A DNA stretch of 64,000 bases, taken from the NCBI GenBank assembly GCA_946811185.2, contig OX328113.1, positions 23,969,521-24,033,520 on the forward strand, written 5' to 3'. The notes beneath the pieces are model-generated. The model made no database searches. It was not told the DNA's origin and worked only from the letters and a program-made list of their open reading frames with translations. This stretch comes from Hippopus hippopus (Eukaryota > Mollusca > Bivalvia > Cardiida > Cardiidae). This document shows positions 1 to 9,842 of the stretch, one piece after another. The position numbers and the translations under genes were made by a program. Positions within the stretch are counted from its first letter, which is position 1. The number at the start of each line of letters is the position of its first letter.

Positions 1-212
1 ACTGAACCAAGTTGAAAGCATTTGCAAACAACAAATTAAATGTTGCCAGATTAATGACTTCTGTCTCTGTTAAAGTAGAAAACATTGTGGAAAAAGGAGA
101 AAATGCTGTTTACCAGCATTTTCTCCTTTTCCAACTATGTTTTCCCACAATGTTTTCAAAAGCCGTCTCTTTCAGGGTTGTTATAAGTCTGGACTGTGTG
201 GTAGAGGGTTAA
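1..212 (-). mobile_element. TM copy, cut by the window start
   Basis: Arm A spacer, central palindrome (with a short duplication of the TTTTCC tract), arm B and the end GTAGAGGGTTAA. Confidence 0.85.
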
Positions 213-994
213 GTAGATTAGCACATCTGCCATTTCAAAGGATATGACGTATGTGTGTTTGATTGCAAACTATTTGCCGCTCTAATCCACTTGACCAGCC
301 ATTGTCTTCAGTATATCATTAAATGAAACAAACTACTATCAGTGATAATATTATTAACAAGTTTGTTAATTGACAGCACACTTAACACATTTTAAAAATC
401 ATCAAACAACCATACTTCCATTTACCTGAAATTGAAACTTTTCTTAGACTTACGCCTTTCTGTTGATTCAGGCAATCTACTAATACTTCAAAGTGCTTGT
501 AATTCAGTGTAAGATATTATGGAATATGCTGTTGAGACGACTTAACTAGCCTTATGAAAACAATAAGCATCTTTAATTCTATTAATCTTTGGCAAAACTG
601 AGGTTTATGAGATATTTCATTCTTTCTCACTGAAGATCAAAACTTTGATAAATAAGTATTACATTGTCCATAGCCCCCGAAATTCAGTTTTTGTATATTA
701 ATATCCATGTTAAAATTAGTGAAAGCATCTCAAAATTCCTTTACCCAGAATTCATCATTGGTAAAAACATATGATAGGAACATTTTCCCAAAATTTTATT
801 GAGAGAAACAGTCATGACAGCACAATTTAAGTAGCCTCTCTGCTATATTGTATATGTACATATCACAGTTGTTTGGGAGCCCATAGCAACAGTAACAAAG
901 GAAGTCATTTTTTGCACGACGATGATGCAGTCTATCCATGGATCCATGTATTATGTGATGACTTGCTTGAAACAATGCACCCAGAGATGCAGTA
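213..994. other. No gene seen
   Basis: AT-rich sequence, probably SNRNP40 intron; no conserved WD40 exon or clear repeat found. Confidence 0.5.
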
Positions 995-1400
995 GACCTT
1001 GTGCGCACTCTTGTGTGCACTCTAGAGGGCACATTTTCTGTCAGAAACTCAGGAAAATTGATCAAAATGATACTCTTTATAATATTTTGAACAATTTTGA
1101 AATGGGGTCATGTCAAGTGAAAAAGTAGGTCACTGGGACAAATCTTAGAAAAGCCATGTGGGCACTATAGTGGCTACATTGGTAGGGATGTTTCTCTTGA
1201 TAATGTCTTTGACAAGTTTGGAATTGGGTCATGTTGGGTCAAAAGGTAGGTCACTGGGTCAAATCTTAGAAAAACCTTGTATGCACTTTAGAGGCCATAT
1301 TTGCAGTCTGAGACTCAATAAATTTAATATGAATGTTTGTCTTGATAATATCTTGAACAAGTTTGAAAGCAGGTGGGATAAAAAAGTAGGTCACTGACAA
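995..1400 (+). repeat. Tandem array, 3 units of about 130-140 bp
   Basis: Units repeat AATCTTAGAAAAACCTTGT, TAGAGGGCACATTT, CTTGATAATATCTTGAACAA and AAAGTAGGTCACTGG. The short ORFs in it are products of the repeat. Confidence 0.7.
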
Positions 1401-1768
1401 TTATGTGTTTTGTTTATATCATCACAACCAGGATGTCTTCAAATTAATCAGTCCTAGACGACTTTACTCTGAAAAGGGCTATAGGGTCAATGGCCCTATT
1501 GTTTGTATTGACCTCATTTCATTTACTGTATTTAAAATAGCATTTTTTAGCGCTGTGAGAATGAAACATTTTTGTATGGCACACAAATTGGAGAACAGCA
1601 TAAATCTCAAATAATTTATTGCTCATTGTTAGCCAATTCTATAATCTTAGAATATTTGGCACTTCAGACTTCTCCCCAAACATCTCAAATAATGTATTTA
1701 TTTTCCCTCTGTCAATTATGGCCAATCCAGCATTTTCTTAACTTCAGTTTTTCTCTACCATTTTTCAG

Positions 1769-1891
1769 TTATGGGACTGCAGAAAGAAAGGGGTGTTACA
1801 AACATTTCAAAATACCTATCAGGTGACGTCAATATCGTTCTCGGATACAGCAGAACAGGTCTTCTCAGGAGGCATAGATAATGATATAAAG
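1769..1891 (+). CDS. SNRNP40: SNRNP40 exon (first one in window)
   Basis: 41 codons, from LWDCRKKGVLQTFQNTYQV to FSGGIDNDIK. The acceptor is a pyrimidine tract ending TTTTTCAG at 1768. The donor is GTTAGT at 1892. Phase 0 at both ends. Confidence 0.93.
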
Positions 1892-4800
1892 GTTAGTAAG
1901 ATAGCTAGGGTTGCATTCACCATCAAGTCTGTTTTTGTTTCTAACCTGGAAAACAAAGACTAGTCATCAGATGGATCGAGGTATTTTTGAGTGAGAAATT
2001 GAATTGTTGATGACTGTGGTCCCCTGTGTTTATTCAACTGTTTATAGGCTTTAAGAATTGACCTGGCAGGGTAGAGCTATGTTTCAGTTCACTTCATTTT
2101 AGACTGAAGTGAAAAAGTAATTCAGAAATGATCATGAGTAGCCGTATTTGATTCTTCATTTGTCCATAGAGCAATAGATCAATAAAGTACTGTTATGATG
2201 CATGTGTTTACATAGATTTACGACAAATAGTTCTGAACTGGCTCGAGGCCACTAAAATGAAAAACAGACTAGTTGACTTATGTCAGAGGTTAGCCACGCC
2301 CTGCCAGGTCAATTCTTACAGCCTATACAAACAACAAAATTTTAGACTGGTTCAAGCTGAAAGCATTTGCACATGACAATTTAAATGTAGCTCAAAATGA
2401 TGGAATGATAGAATAAGGCTTAGAATATTAACTCTTTACCAGAATACAAAATTTTAGACTTGTCCAAATTGAAAGCATTTGCATACGACAAAATGAATGT
2501 GACTCAAAAATTCAAACTCGACTTTGGAAGAGTAGAAAACACTGTGGTAAAAGAAGAACTGGTTACCAGCATTTTCTCCTTTTCCCACAGTGTTTTCAGA
2601 AGGCTTCTTCCTTGGGGTCGTTAAAAACATACAGAGTTTCAAACGTACAGAGTTAATTTCAGACTTAACTCTTTACCAAACGACAAAATTTTGGACCGGT
2701 TCAAATTGAAAGGATTTGCAGATGACAAATTAAAGATGGCTCAAATGGCAGAATTTGTCCTTGATAGAGTAGAAAACAACGTGGGAAAAGGAGAAAATGC
2801 TGGTTACCAGCATTTTCTCCTTTTCCCACAATGTTTTCAAAAGGCTTCTCTCAAAGGGACGTTAAAACCCGGGTTTGTTTGGTAGAGGGTTAATCCTTTA
2901 ACAGACAATCATATGATTTTACATCCTTGAAGAAGAGGCAGTCTTGAAAACAAAGTTGGAAAAGGAGAAAATGCTGGTATGCTATCAGACAGAAATTGTT
3001 AGAGCTATATTTAAATTATCATCTGCAAATGCTTTGAATTTGGACCAGTCTAAAATTTTGTTGTTTGGTGTATTGTCTACTTAGAAGGATATCTATTTTT
3101 CCATGCTTGACCCTAAACACTGGAAACAAACAGCTTACATTATTTATGCTATGCCCTTTCAAATAAAAACGCCTAGCTTACATACACTATGAGCTAACTT
3201 ATGAAACTGCTTATGTTATTTACGCTATGTCCCAAATGGTTTGAGAGTTTATGTTATTTAAGCTGAAGTCTGAATTGTTAACTTGCTTACTCTATTAATG
3301 CTATGTCCCAAGTGGTTGAGGAGATTAGTTACATGTACCATAATTAAAATATGGTCTAAGTAGTGAAACTGCATGTACTGAAGTTATTCATGCTATGCCC
3401 CAAATGGTTTGGGAGATAATGTTATTTAAGCTACATGTATTATCTAAACTGAAACTGCTTGTGTCATCCATACTATGTCCCAAGTGGTTTGGGAGTAAAA
3501 GTTATTCAAGGTTTGGTCTAAGAAGTGAAAATGCTTACGTTATTCATACTATCATTCATTTCAGGTTTGGGATCTGCGGAAGAATGATGTTTTGTACAGA
3601 ATGAGAGGTCATTCTGACACAGTGACAGGTATGCAGCTGTCACCAGATGGATCCTATCTACTCACTAATTCCATGGACAACACAGGTTGTAAATTTTGTC
3701 AGGCTCTTTTCTCTGACTCATTATCTCATTATGATTTTTAGCTTGGATGTTTTCGAAGAAAACATCGAGGTCTTGTCATAGCCCCGGCAAAAATTCTTTG
3801 ACATTTGGTAATATCCTCTATATTACCGAGGATATTTACTTCAAAGTTGTACTAGCTGTTAACTATCAAAAGGGGAACCTATACAACAGGAGCAGGTAAC
3901 CATCGAAATATTTTTGATACAGTTGTGCCCCTTTTTCATCTTGAACTTTTAACTAAAAGCAGCTGCAGCAGAGTATTGGCATCCACATGATGTGCTGTTG
4001 TTTTCCTCTTGAGCTTAACCACTTTAAAAACACTGTGAAAAAAAGAGAAATTACATATATTACAGGTAAACTTCATTATTAGCTTGGCTGTTTTCGGAGA
4101 AAACTACGAGTTATTGTTGTAGCCCTTGCGGCATCGTCTGCGTCGTAGACCGCATCGTTGTCATGCAAAAACTTTGACATTTTGTAATATCTCTGTTATT
4201 ATTGAAGATATTTACTTCAACCTTTTTTGACGTAGAATTTTTACTGAAAATCAAGCAATTGCAGCCAAGCGTTGGCACCCACATATGGCCTGCAACATGC
4301 AAAAAGGGGCATTCAGACATTTGCGTACTTTACAACTATATTCGATTTTGTCCTACAGTAGACTTGCGCAAAACAGAAAATAACACAAGAACTGAAAGTG
4401 TCATCTCGGATTAGCCTTCGCGGACTCTGTAGGCTGATCCGAGACGATACTTTACGCAAATGTCCGAATGTACCTTTTTGCGTGTTGCAGGCCATATGGT
4501 GCTCTTGTTTTATTTTACAAGGAAGTCTTCAACTGGATTTTTGTTTCAGAAGTTAGGAGTGTATAGTATCAATAACTAGAGGCGCTTGAGCGCCTGTATC
4601 GCTCCACAGGCCTGATATTTCTATAATGGCGAAAGGAAGTTTTTAACAATTATCATTCAATCCTGCATTTTAGCTCACTGAAGAAACAATTTGGTAGACA
4701 ACCACCATAGGAACTTACCTGCAAAACAACAATGAAATCCAATGAATAGTTTTAGAGAAGAAATTTTTCAAAGATTTTACTTTATACCATAAAAGGAAAA

Positions 4801-7800
4801 TGAGTCTCCCATAAAAGCCATGTTTTTTGACAGATCTTTTTTTTTTTAAGGAATTCTGTAAACCTGTATCTAAGGAACATTCCTGCAAAATAATAATGCT
4901 ATCCAAATAGCGGTTTGGGAGGAGAAGATTTTTAAAGGTTTTTTACTTTGGTTGCCATGGCAACCAGAATTCTTCATGGAACACAATTATTTGAAGGAAT
5001 TTGAAAGAGGACCACCAAAGGAACATTCCTGTGAAATTTGGTAAAAATCCAGTCAATAGTTTCTGAGGAGAAGTTTTTTAAAGAAAAAGTTTACGGACGC
5101 ACGCACGAACGGATGGACGGATGGATGGACGGACGGACGCACGACGGACACAACGCCATGACAATAGCTCTCTGGCCTTCGGCCAGTGGAGCTAAAAAGG
5201 ATCATTTATGACTATGTTTCAGTACGTATCTGGGATGTTCGACCCTTTGCCCCACAAGAAAGGTGTGTAAAGGTTATGCAAGGTCATCAGCATACATTTG
5301 AAAAGGTAGGAATTTTTTTTTATCCATTGAATATCCCTTTGCAGTGTCTGTTCTAGGATGTGCGGGATTCATGCTAATTTTTTTCAGATCCTGCATAAAT
5401 TCAGACCCAATGCGTGACAGTCTTGTGAAAAAAATAAACAATGAAAAAGTCCCAAAACAAAGAATTTACTCTTGCCTAGCTGAAAATACCACTGTTTTGA
5501 ATAGAACAGCATCACTGCCGAAGCTGTTTTGCGAGATATTAATATGTTCATTAAAGTAACCTCCCTTGACAGGAAGTGGGTCATAATGGCCCACTACCAA
5601 AATGACCCGGTCCAAAACGGCCCATTTTACTTAGTCTTAGACTACTTTTTTTGCAATGAATTTTATCAGAATTAATTTTATAACTGTCATACTCTTATCT
5701 TTTTTTTCAAAAACCTATCTTTTGACATTTACACAGGTCGGTAAGTCTACTGCATAGTCTTGGACAGGCATAATTGTCTGTTATATGAGCTTTATGTTTT
5801 CTATCTGTTCAAAAATAAAATTGTCCTGCCTTTTTTTTTTCAAAAATGCTCCCTAATTTTTTGGTGGAGGGGGAAAATCCCCCCTAATTTTTTAGTTTCT
5901 AAAAAAGACACTGCCTTTACCAAATAAACCCATGTTTTAATAAAATTGTTGAAGAAGGCCTCTAAAAACATAACATTTTCTCCTTTTCCACAATGTTTTC
6001 GACCCTTGCACAGAAAGTGTCATCATTTGAGCCACACTCAGATTGTCGTCTGCAAATGCCTTCAGTATGGACAAGTCTTAATATTTGATGTGTTGTAAAA
6101 AGTTAAATGAATCCCTTTGCTCTCTGTTTTCAGAATTTGTTGCGATGTTCGTGGTCACCAGATGGAAGCAAAGTAGCCGCTGGGTCAGGCGACAGATTTG
6201 TATATGTATGGGACACAACTTCTCGTAGAATTATGTACAAATTACCTGGACATGCAGGATCAGTAAACGAAGTAGATTTTCATCCAGATGAACCAATTAG
6301 TAAGTCATTTTCTGTTTAAGCTTGGCTGTTTTCAAAAAAAAAAAAAGTGGAGGTTTTGTCATAGCCCTGGTGATGTCAACTGCGCTGTTGTGCAAAAACT
6401 TAGACATTTTATAATGTCTCTTTCATTAATGAAGATATTTATGTCAAACTTGGGCTAGTTTGTAACTACTAAAAGGGGATCCCATACAACAGGGGCAGGT
6501 AACCATCAAAATATTTTGGACACCGTTATACCCCTTTTTCAACATATAATTTTCACTAAAAGCAACTGTAGCCTAGCGTTGGCATCGGCACTGATGCTTG
6601 TGCCAAATTATTGTGTCATTGTACCACTCTTAACCCATTACCACACAATCCCTACTTTTGACGCCCCTGAGAAAGAAGCCTTTGGAAAACATTGTGGGAA
6701 AAGGAGAAAATGCTGGTAACCAGCATTTTCTCCTTTTCCCACAGTGTTTTCTACTCTTCCCAAACCAAATTTTAATTTTTCAGTCACCTTTATTTTGTCG
6801 TCTACAGATGCTTTCAATTTGGACCAGTCTAAAATTTTCTCGTGTGGTAAAGAGTTAACTCATCACAAAATAGCATAATTGTAGATTTGTTCATATTAAA
6901 AGCAATGGCAGTCAACAAGCATAGTATTGCTAAAACAATTGGATTTGTCTTGATAGGGTAGAAAACATTGTTGAAAAAGAAGAAAGTGTTGGTTACCATT
7001 TGAGGAAGAAACAAATTTCCTCGTTCTAAAAATAGCTATTTGATAAAAGTTTTTGTTACATAAAAAGCCTTTTTTGTCGGTGACATAGCTGCTCGCAAAA
7101 TAAAACAGTATTTACTAAACGTCACAAAGTGCTGTAGCAAGTACATATACTCATATTCATAAGTTTGTGAGGTTTTTTGAACGAGAAATTGTTATTTTCC
7201 CCACGGAGTTTTCAACTTACCAGCAGCTCAAGGAAAGAACTTACCTTAACCCTTTACCACACAATGATGCCTTTTAACGCCCCTGAAGAAGAGGCCTTTT
7301 GAAAACATTGTGGGAAAAGGAGAAAATGCTGGTAACCAGCATTTTCTCCTTTTCCCACAAAGTTTTCTACCCTATCAAAGAAAAGTTGCGTCATTTGAGC
7401 CACTATGAAATTGTCTTCTGCAAATGCTTTCAATTTGGATAGGTCTTAAATTTTGCCGTGTGGTAAAGGGTTAAGAAGGTTTTTCTTTTTTGTCTCTTGT
7501 TCTAGTTTTTGGTAACTATGTAGCCTCATGGTAATGAATAAACTCTAAACCAGACAACAAAATTTTAGACTGGTCCAAATTGAAAGCTTTTGCAGACGAC
7601 AAATTAGATGTGGCTGAAATGCAGGAGTTAGTCTTCAAAGGGATAGAAAACATTTTGGATAAAGGAGAAAATGCTGGTTACCAGTATTTTCTCCTTTTCC
7701 CACAATATTTTCAAGACTTCTTCAGGGCCGTTAAATCATTGGATTGTTTAGTAAAGGATTAAAACTGAAATTGACTCTGTAATGATTTAAAAAGCATCAT

Positions 7801-8087
7801 GATATCCGGGTTTGTATTCAGCAACCATTCTTAATTACATTCAGTCTTATTCTAGATTTAGAAAGTAATGCAGCTTTTGATTGGCTAAATGGTATTGGCT
7901 AAACCATATGGTTCAGCCAGTCAGAATTTGTGTCACTTTCAGATTTAGACAATTCTTGATAATAAAACAAAACATGTACTGAAAAATGGTTAGTAAATAC
8001 AGGCCCTGTAATATATACATTTTCTTCTATTTTCCAGTTGCCTCATGTGGAAGTGATAAGAAAATTTATCTTGGAGAGATAGAATGA
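1769..8087 (+). CDS. SNRNP40: U5 snRNP 40 kDa WD40 protein, C-terminal half (5 exons, 5' partial)
   Basis: Exons 1769-1891, 3565-3685, 5223-5305, 6134-6299 and 8038-8087 join in frame to 180 codons plus TGA. All junctions are AG/GT and the phases agree. The peptide carries WD40 blades with VWDLRKNDVLYRMRGH, VRIWDVRPFAPQERC, NLLRCSWSPDGSK, DRFVYVWDTTSRR and the end SDKKIYLGEIE. These track SNRNP40 (about 357 aa in vertebrates) closely, so roughly the second half of the propeller is here. Known role of the family: a beta-propeller scaffold in the U5 snRNP and U4/U6.U5 tri-snRNP of the nuclear spliceosome. The preceding exon (the GSDDGTVK region) is not found between 1 and 1768, so the gene starts upstream of the window. 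The introns are full of TM and other repeats, but the exons are clean. Confidence 0.95.
2040..2332. mobile_element. 293-bp foldback element next to TM sequence
   Basis: Inverted arms GTTTATAGGCTTTAAGAATT with GACCTGGCAGGG at left; CCCTGCCAGGTC with AATTCTTACAGCCTATACAA at right. Arm A of a truncated TM copy starts immediately at its right edge. Confidence 0.7.
2333..2405 (-). mobile_element. TM fragment (arm A only)
   Basis: CAAAATTTTAGACTGGTTCA onward, beginning at the edge of the 2040-2332 foldback. Confidence 0.65.
2428..2656 (-). mobile_element. TM copy, full length
   Basis: 229 bp from TTAACTCTTTACC to GAGTTAA; the left half of the centre has decayed to AAAGAAGAACTGG. Confidence 0.85.
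2665..2893 (-). mobile_element. TM copy, full length
   Basis: 229 bp; intact centre with GGTTACC. Its right TTAA is also the left TTAA of the next copy. Confidence 0.92.
2890..3075 (+). mobile_element. TM copy, centre deleted
   Basis: Shares TTAA 2890-2893 with its neighbour. The right half of the palindrome is lost (GCTGGTATGCTATCAGACAG). Confidence 0.75.
3130..3564 (+). repeat. Intronic tandem repeat (75-95 bp units) running into an exon
   Basis: CTTATGTTATTTACGCTATG followed by TCCCAAATGGTTTGAGAG recurs at about 3130, 3213, 3287, 3380 and 3460. A sixth, at about 3535, becomes the real acceptor and exon start (CATTTCAG|GTTTGGGAT). Confidence 0.65.
3565..3685 (+). CDS. SNRNP40: SNRNP40 exon
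   Basis: Encodes VWDLRKNDVLYRMRGHSDTV through SYLLTNSMDNT and ends in phase 1. The acceptor CATTTCAG sits at the end of a run of repeat units that resemble this splice junction (see findings). The donor is GTTGTA. Confidence 0.94.
3738..4015 (+). repeat. TAGCTTGGCTGTTTTC-family repeat, copy 1
   Basis: TTTTAGCTTGGATGTTTTCG, GAGGATATTTACTTCAAAGT and AGGGGAACCTATACAACAGG recur at 4080 and 6315. SNRNP40 intron; no ORF. Confidence 0.6.
4080..4281 (+). repeat. TAGCTTGGCTGTTTTC-family repeat, copy 2
   Basis: Starts TTAGCTTGGCTGTTTTCGGA and runs to AAGCGTTGGCACCCA, where the foldback element at 4282 interrupts it. Confidence 0.6.
4282..4498. mobile_element. 217-bp foldback element inside another repeat
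   Basis: Near-perfect inverted arms of about 46 bp (CATATGGCCTGCAACATGCA at left; GTGTTGCAGGCCATATG at right) around a second hairpin (ATCTCGGATTAGCCT with AGGCTGATCCGAGA). It interrupts a TAGCTTGGCTGTTTTC repeat. Confidence 0.78.
4574..5198 (-). mobile_element. GCTCCACTGGCC-family element, copy A1
   Basis: In its own orientation it begins TTTTTAGCTCCACTGGCC with a hairpin (GGCCGAAGGCC) and ends with the palindrome AGGCGCTCAAGCGCCT. It includes a degenerate ACGG/GGAC microsatellite. It is nearly identical, in reverse, to 45593-46226, including the same 63-codon chance ORF. It lies in an SNRNP40 intron, 24 bp from the next exon. Confidence 0.85.
5223..5305 (+). CDS. SNRNP40: SNRNP40 exon
   Basis: Encodes VRIWDVRPFAPQERC and VKVMQGHQHTFEK. 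The first two bases complete the valine codon split with the previous exon. The donor is GTAGGA. It begins only 24 bp after the end of a 625-bp GCTCCACTGGCC-family insertion. Confidence 0.94.
5306..5913. other. SNRNP40 intron, nothing firm
   Basis: T-runs and GGCCCACTACCAAAATGACC / CGGCCCATTTT phrases near 5590-5630; no repeat family assigned. Confidence 0.5.
5914..6106 (+). mobile_element. TM copy, shortened
   Basis: The left palindrome arm is missing; arm A and GTTGTAAAAAGTTAA remain. It abuts an SNRNP40 splice acceptor. Confidence 0.75.
6134..6299 (+). CDS. SNRNP40: SNRNP40 exon
   Basis: Encodes NLLRCSWSPDGSKVAAGSGD through NEVDFHPDEPI and ends in phase 1 at a GTAAGT donor. A TM copy ends at 6106, 27 bp before the exon, so the branch-point and pyrimidine region is squeezed between them. 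Confidence 0.95.
6315..6620 (+). repeat. TAGCTTGGCTGTTTTC-family repeat, copy 3
   Basis: Starts TTTAAGCTTGGCTGTTTTCA directly after the SNRNP40 donor and keeps AGGGGATCCCATACAACAGG. Ends against a complete TM copy. Confidence 0.6.
6630..6858 (+). mobile_element. TM copy, full length, 'TTTCTCGTGTGG' subfamily
   Basis: 229 bp with a perfect core. It differs at about 3 sites from the copy at 54755-54983. Confidence 0.93.
6855..7000 (-). mobile_element. TM copy, truncated after the centre
   Basis: Shares TTAA 6855-6858. Arm A is recognisable (AGATTTGTTCATATTAAAAG); it stops after GTTGGTTACCA. Confidence 0.75.
7246..7474 (+). mobile_element. TM copy, full length, 'CACAAAGTTTTC' subfamily
   Basis: 229 bp; shares AAAGAAAAGTTGCGTCATTT and GATAGGTCT with 35979 and 41270. 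Confidence 0.93.
7539..7762 (-). mobile_element. TM copy, near full length
   Basis: Left end decayed to ATAAACTCTAAACCAGAC; right end GTAAAGGATTAA. Confidence 0.85.
7811..8008. mobile_element. AACCATTCTTA foldback (D family), copy 1
   Basis: Inverted ends TTCAGCAACCATTC and AATGGTTAGTAAATA. The centre pairs GATTGGCTAAA with TTCAGCCAGTCAGAA. It lies 29 bp before the last SNRNP40 exon. Confidence 0.7.
8038..8087 (+). CDS. SNRNP40: SNRNP40 last coding exon
   Basis: The acceptor is TTTTCCAG at 8037. It encodes IASCGSDKKIYLGEIE and then TGA at 8085-8087, matching the usual C-terminal end of the family. Confidence 0.93.
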
Positions 8088-8292
8088 AGATCACAAAGAC
8101 CAATTTAATTGGTGATGAAAAAATTCTGGAAAAGGATCTCAAGGAAACTGGAAGGAAACTATGGCAGCTTTAACAATTTCACCATGAAAAGACAATTTGT
8201 TTTTGTTTTGCAGCAGGCTTCCTTTGAGAAAATTGTGACGGCAAACATTTCACATAATGAGCAATTTCTTATACTGCCACAGTTTTTTCATA

Positions 8293-8591
8293 TTAACCCT
8301 TAACCACACAATCCCAACTTTTTACGACCAGTCACCCTGATGTAAAAGGCTTCTGAAAACATTGTGGGAAAAGAAGAAAATACTGATAACTAGCATTTTC
8401 TCCTTTTCCCATAATGTTCTCTATCCTATCGAGGACAAATTTTGTCATTTGAGCAACCTTGGATTTGTAGAGTGCAATATGGACAAGTCAGTATAAGTGT
8501 CCTCTTATACAAACACAAGCTATACATTTATATCTATCTGTGGGATAGACCAGTATACTACATAAAATTTTGTCATGTGGTGAAGAGTTAA
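8293..8591 (+). mobile_element. TM copy with about 70 bp extra in arm A
   Basis: Ends TTAACCCTTAACCACAC and GTGAAGAGTTAA. Extra sequence (AGTGTCCTCTTATACAAACA region) splits the arm A spacer. Confidence 0.8.
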
Positions 8592-8601
8592 ACATGATGT
8601 T

Positions 8602-8830
8602 TTAACCCTTCACCAAACAACAAAATTTTAGACTGGTCCAAATTGAAAGCATTTGCAGACAAAAAAATAAACATAACTCAAAAATTGAACTTTGTTTCCA
8701 GCAGGGTAGAAAATGTTGTGGGAAAGGGAGAAAATGCTGGTTACCAGCATTTTCTCCTTTTCCCACAATATTTTCAAAAAGCTTCTATCTCAGGGTTGTA
8801 AAAACCAGGGATTGTTTGGTAAAGGGTTAA
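8602..8830 (-). mobile_element. TM copy, full length
   Basis: 229 bp; closely like 30974-31202 (GTTTCCAGCAGGGTAGAAAA). Confidence 0.92.
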
Positions 8831-9053
8831 CTATACCACACAACCCAGAGTTTTAACAGCCTTGAGCATGAAAGCTTTGGAAAACTTTTTTGGAATAGGA
8901 GAAAATGTTGGTACCAGCATTTTCTCCTTTTTCCCCCAATGTTTTCTACTCAGTAACAGGTAAGCTCCATCATTTGGGCCACCTTTTATTTGTCGTCGGC
9001 AAATGTTTTAATTTTGGACAAGTCTAAAATTTTGTTGTGTGGTAAAGGGTTAT
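8827..9053 (+). mobile_element. TM copy, near full length
   Basis: Shares TTAA 8827-8830; right site mutated to TTAT. Confidence 0.85.
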
Positions 9054-9141
9054 TCCATGCTCAGTATAATCCTGACATTACACGGATGTTTCCAAACTGT
9101 TTGTTGCAAATTTGTTTTAGGGTGTTTAGGAAACCCTTGTA

Positions 9142-9810
9142 CAGGGTGTCCCAAAATGTATGTTATAGTTGCAAATATGTCTAGGGTATATTGTTTGTAA
9201 AGATAATGCAGTAAAATTTATACCATTTAAAAAGTTTAAGAAATAGACTTTTATGACATGAACAGTATATAAGGTAACATTGAACACAGCTACTGCCTTT
9301 CAAAACATACATTGATCTACATCAAATATTCAAAATGATGTCCATTTTGAAGTTGCAGGTCTCTTCAAAAACTTTTCTTTCATCGATCAGCATCTGGGTT
9401 GTGACCAGTCTCATCTCTTGAGCTGATGTCTGAAGCTTATCTTTTGTCCGAGGCTTGACATTGTCCTGAGAGAACCCCACAGAAAAAAAATCAGTGGGCC
9501 TATGTCTGGCAGGTGAGGAGTCGTCGCGCTGTTTTTGAGATCCCCTAGAATTAAACTGGCTTTCTAATTATTTCAATACCCAATGGGCTGTGTGTGGTGT
9601 TTTACCATCTTGCTGAAACTGCATTACCTTTAGTACTAGATATCTTACCATGAACTGCTGGTATAAACTTTTGCTATAAAAGCAAAAGCTGCCTGTAATT
9701 GTTGCAGTGTTTTCATAACTGTCTTCAAAGAAGAAAGGCCCAAATACACCACTCACACTCAAAGCATCCCATACAATGAGCATAAAGCCCAGCCCCAGAC
9801 AACATATTCA
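9142..9810 (-). pseudogene. Remnant of a DDE transposase element with CAGGGTGTCCCAAAA end
   Basis: A characteristic terminal motif (TA then CAGGGTGTCCCAAAATG) lies at 9140-9158. Reading the minus strand, 9783-9568 encodes WDALSVSGVFGPFFFEDS and FQQDGKTPHTAHWVL. In another frame, 9560-9440 reads LPDIGPLIFFLWG. These are the middle and end of an IS630/Tc1/mariner-type DDE transposase. Frameshifts are present and I find no second terminal repeat. Confidence 0.72.
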
Positions 9811-9842
9811 CTGTTAAACTCCAATATAAACAAACAAATTGA

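Noticed and set aside
12..212. Dozens of 60-100-codon ORFs with words like GKGENAGYQHFLLFPQCF on both strands
   Set aside because: They are translations of the TM palindrome, which reads open in several frames; they appear wherever TM does and have no independent support.
4715..4906. 63-codon ORF repeated exactly at 45893-46084
   Set aside because: It is an arbitrary frame in two near-identical copies of a non-coding repeat; identity reflects recent duplication.
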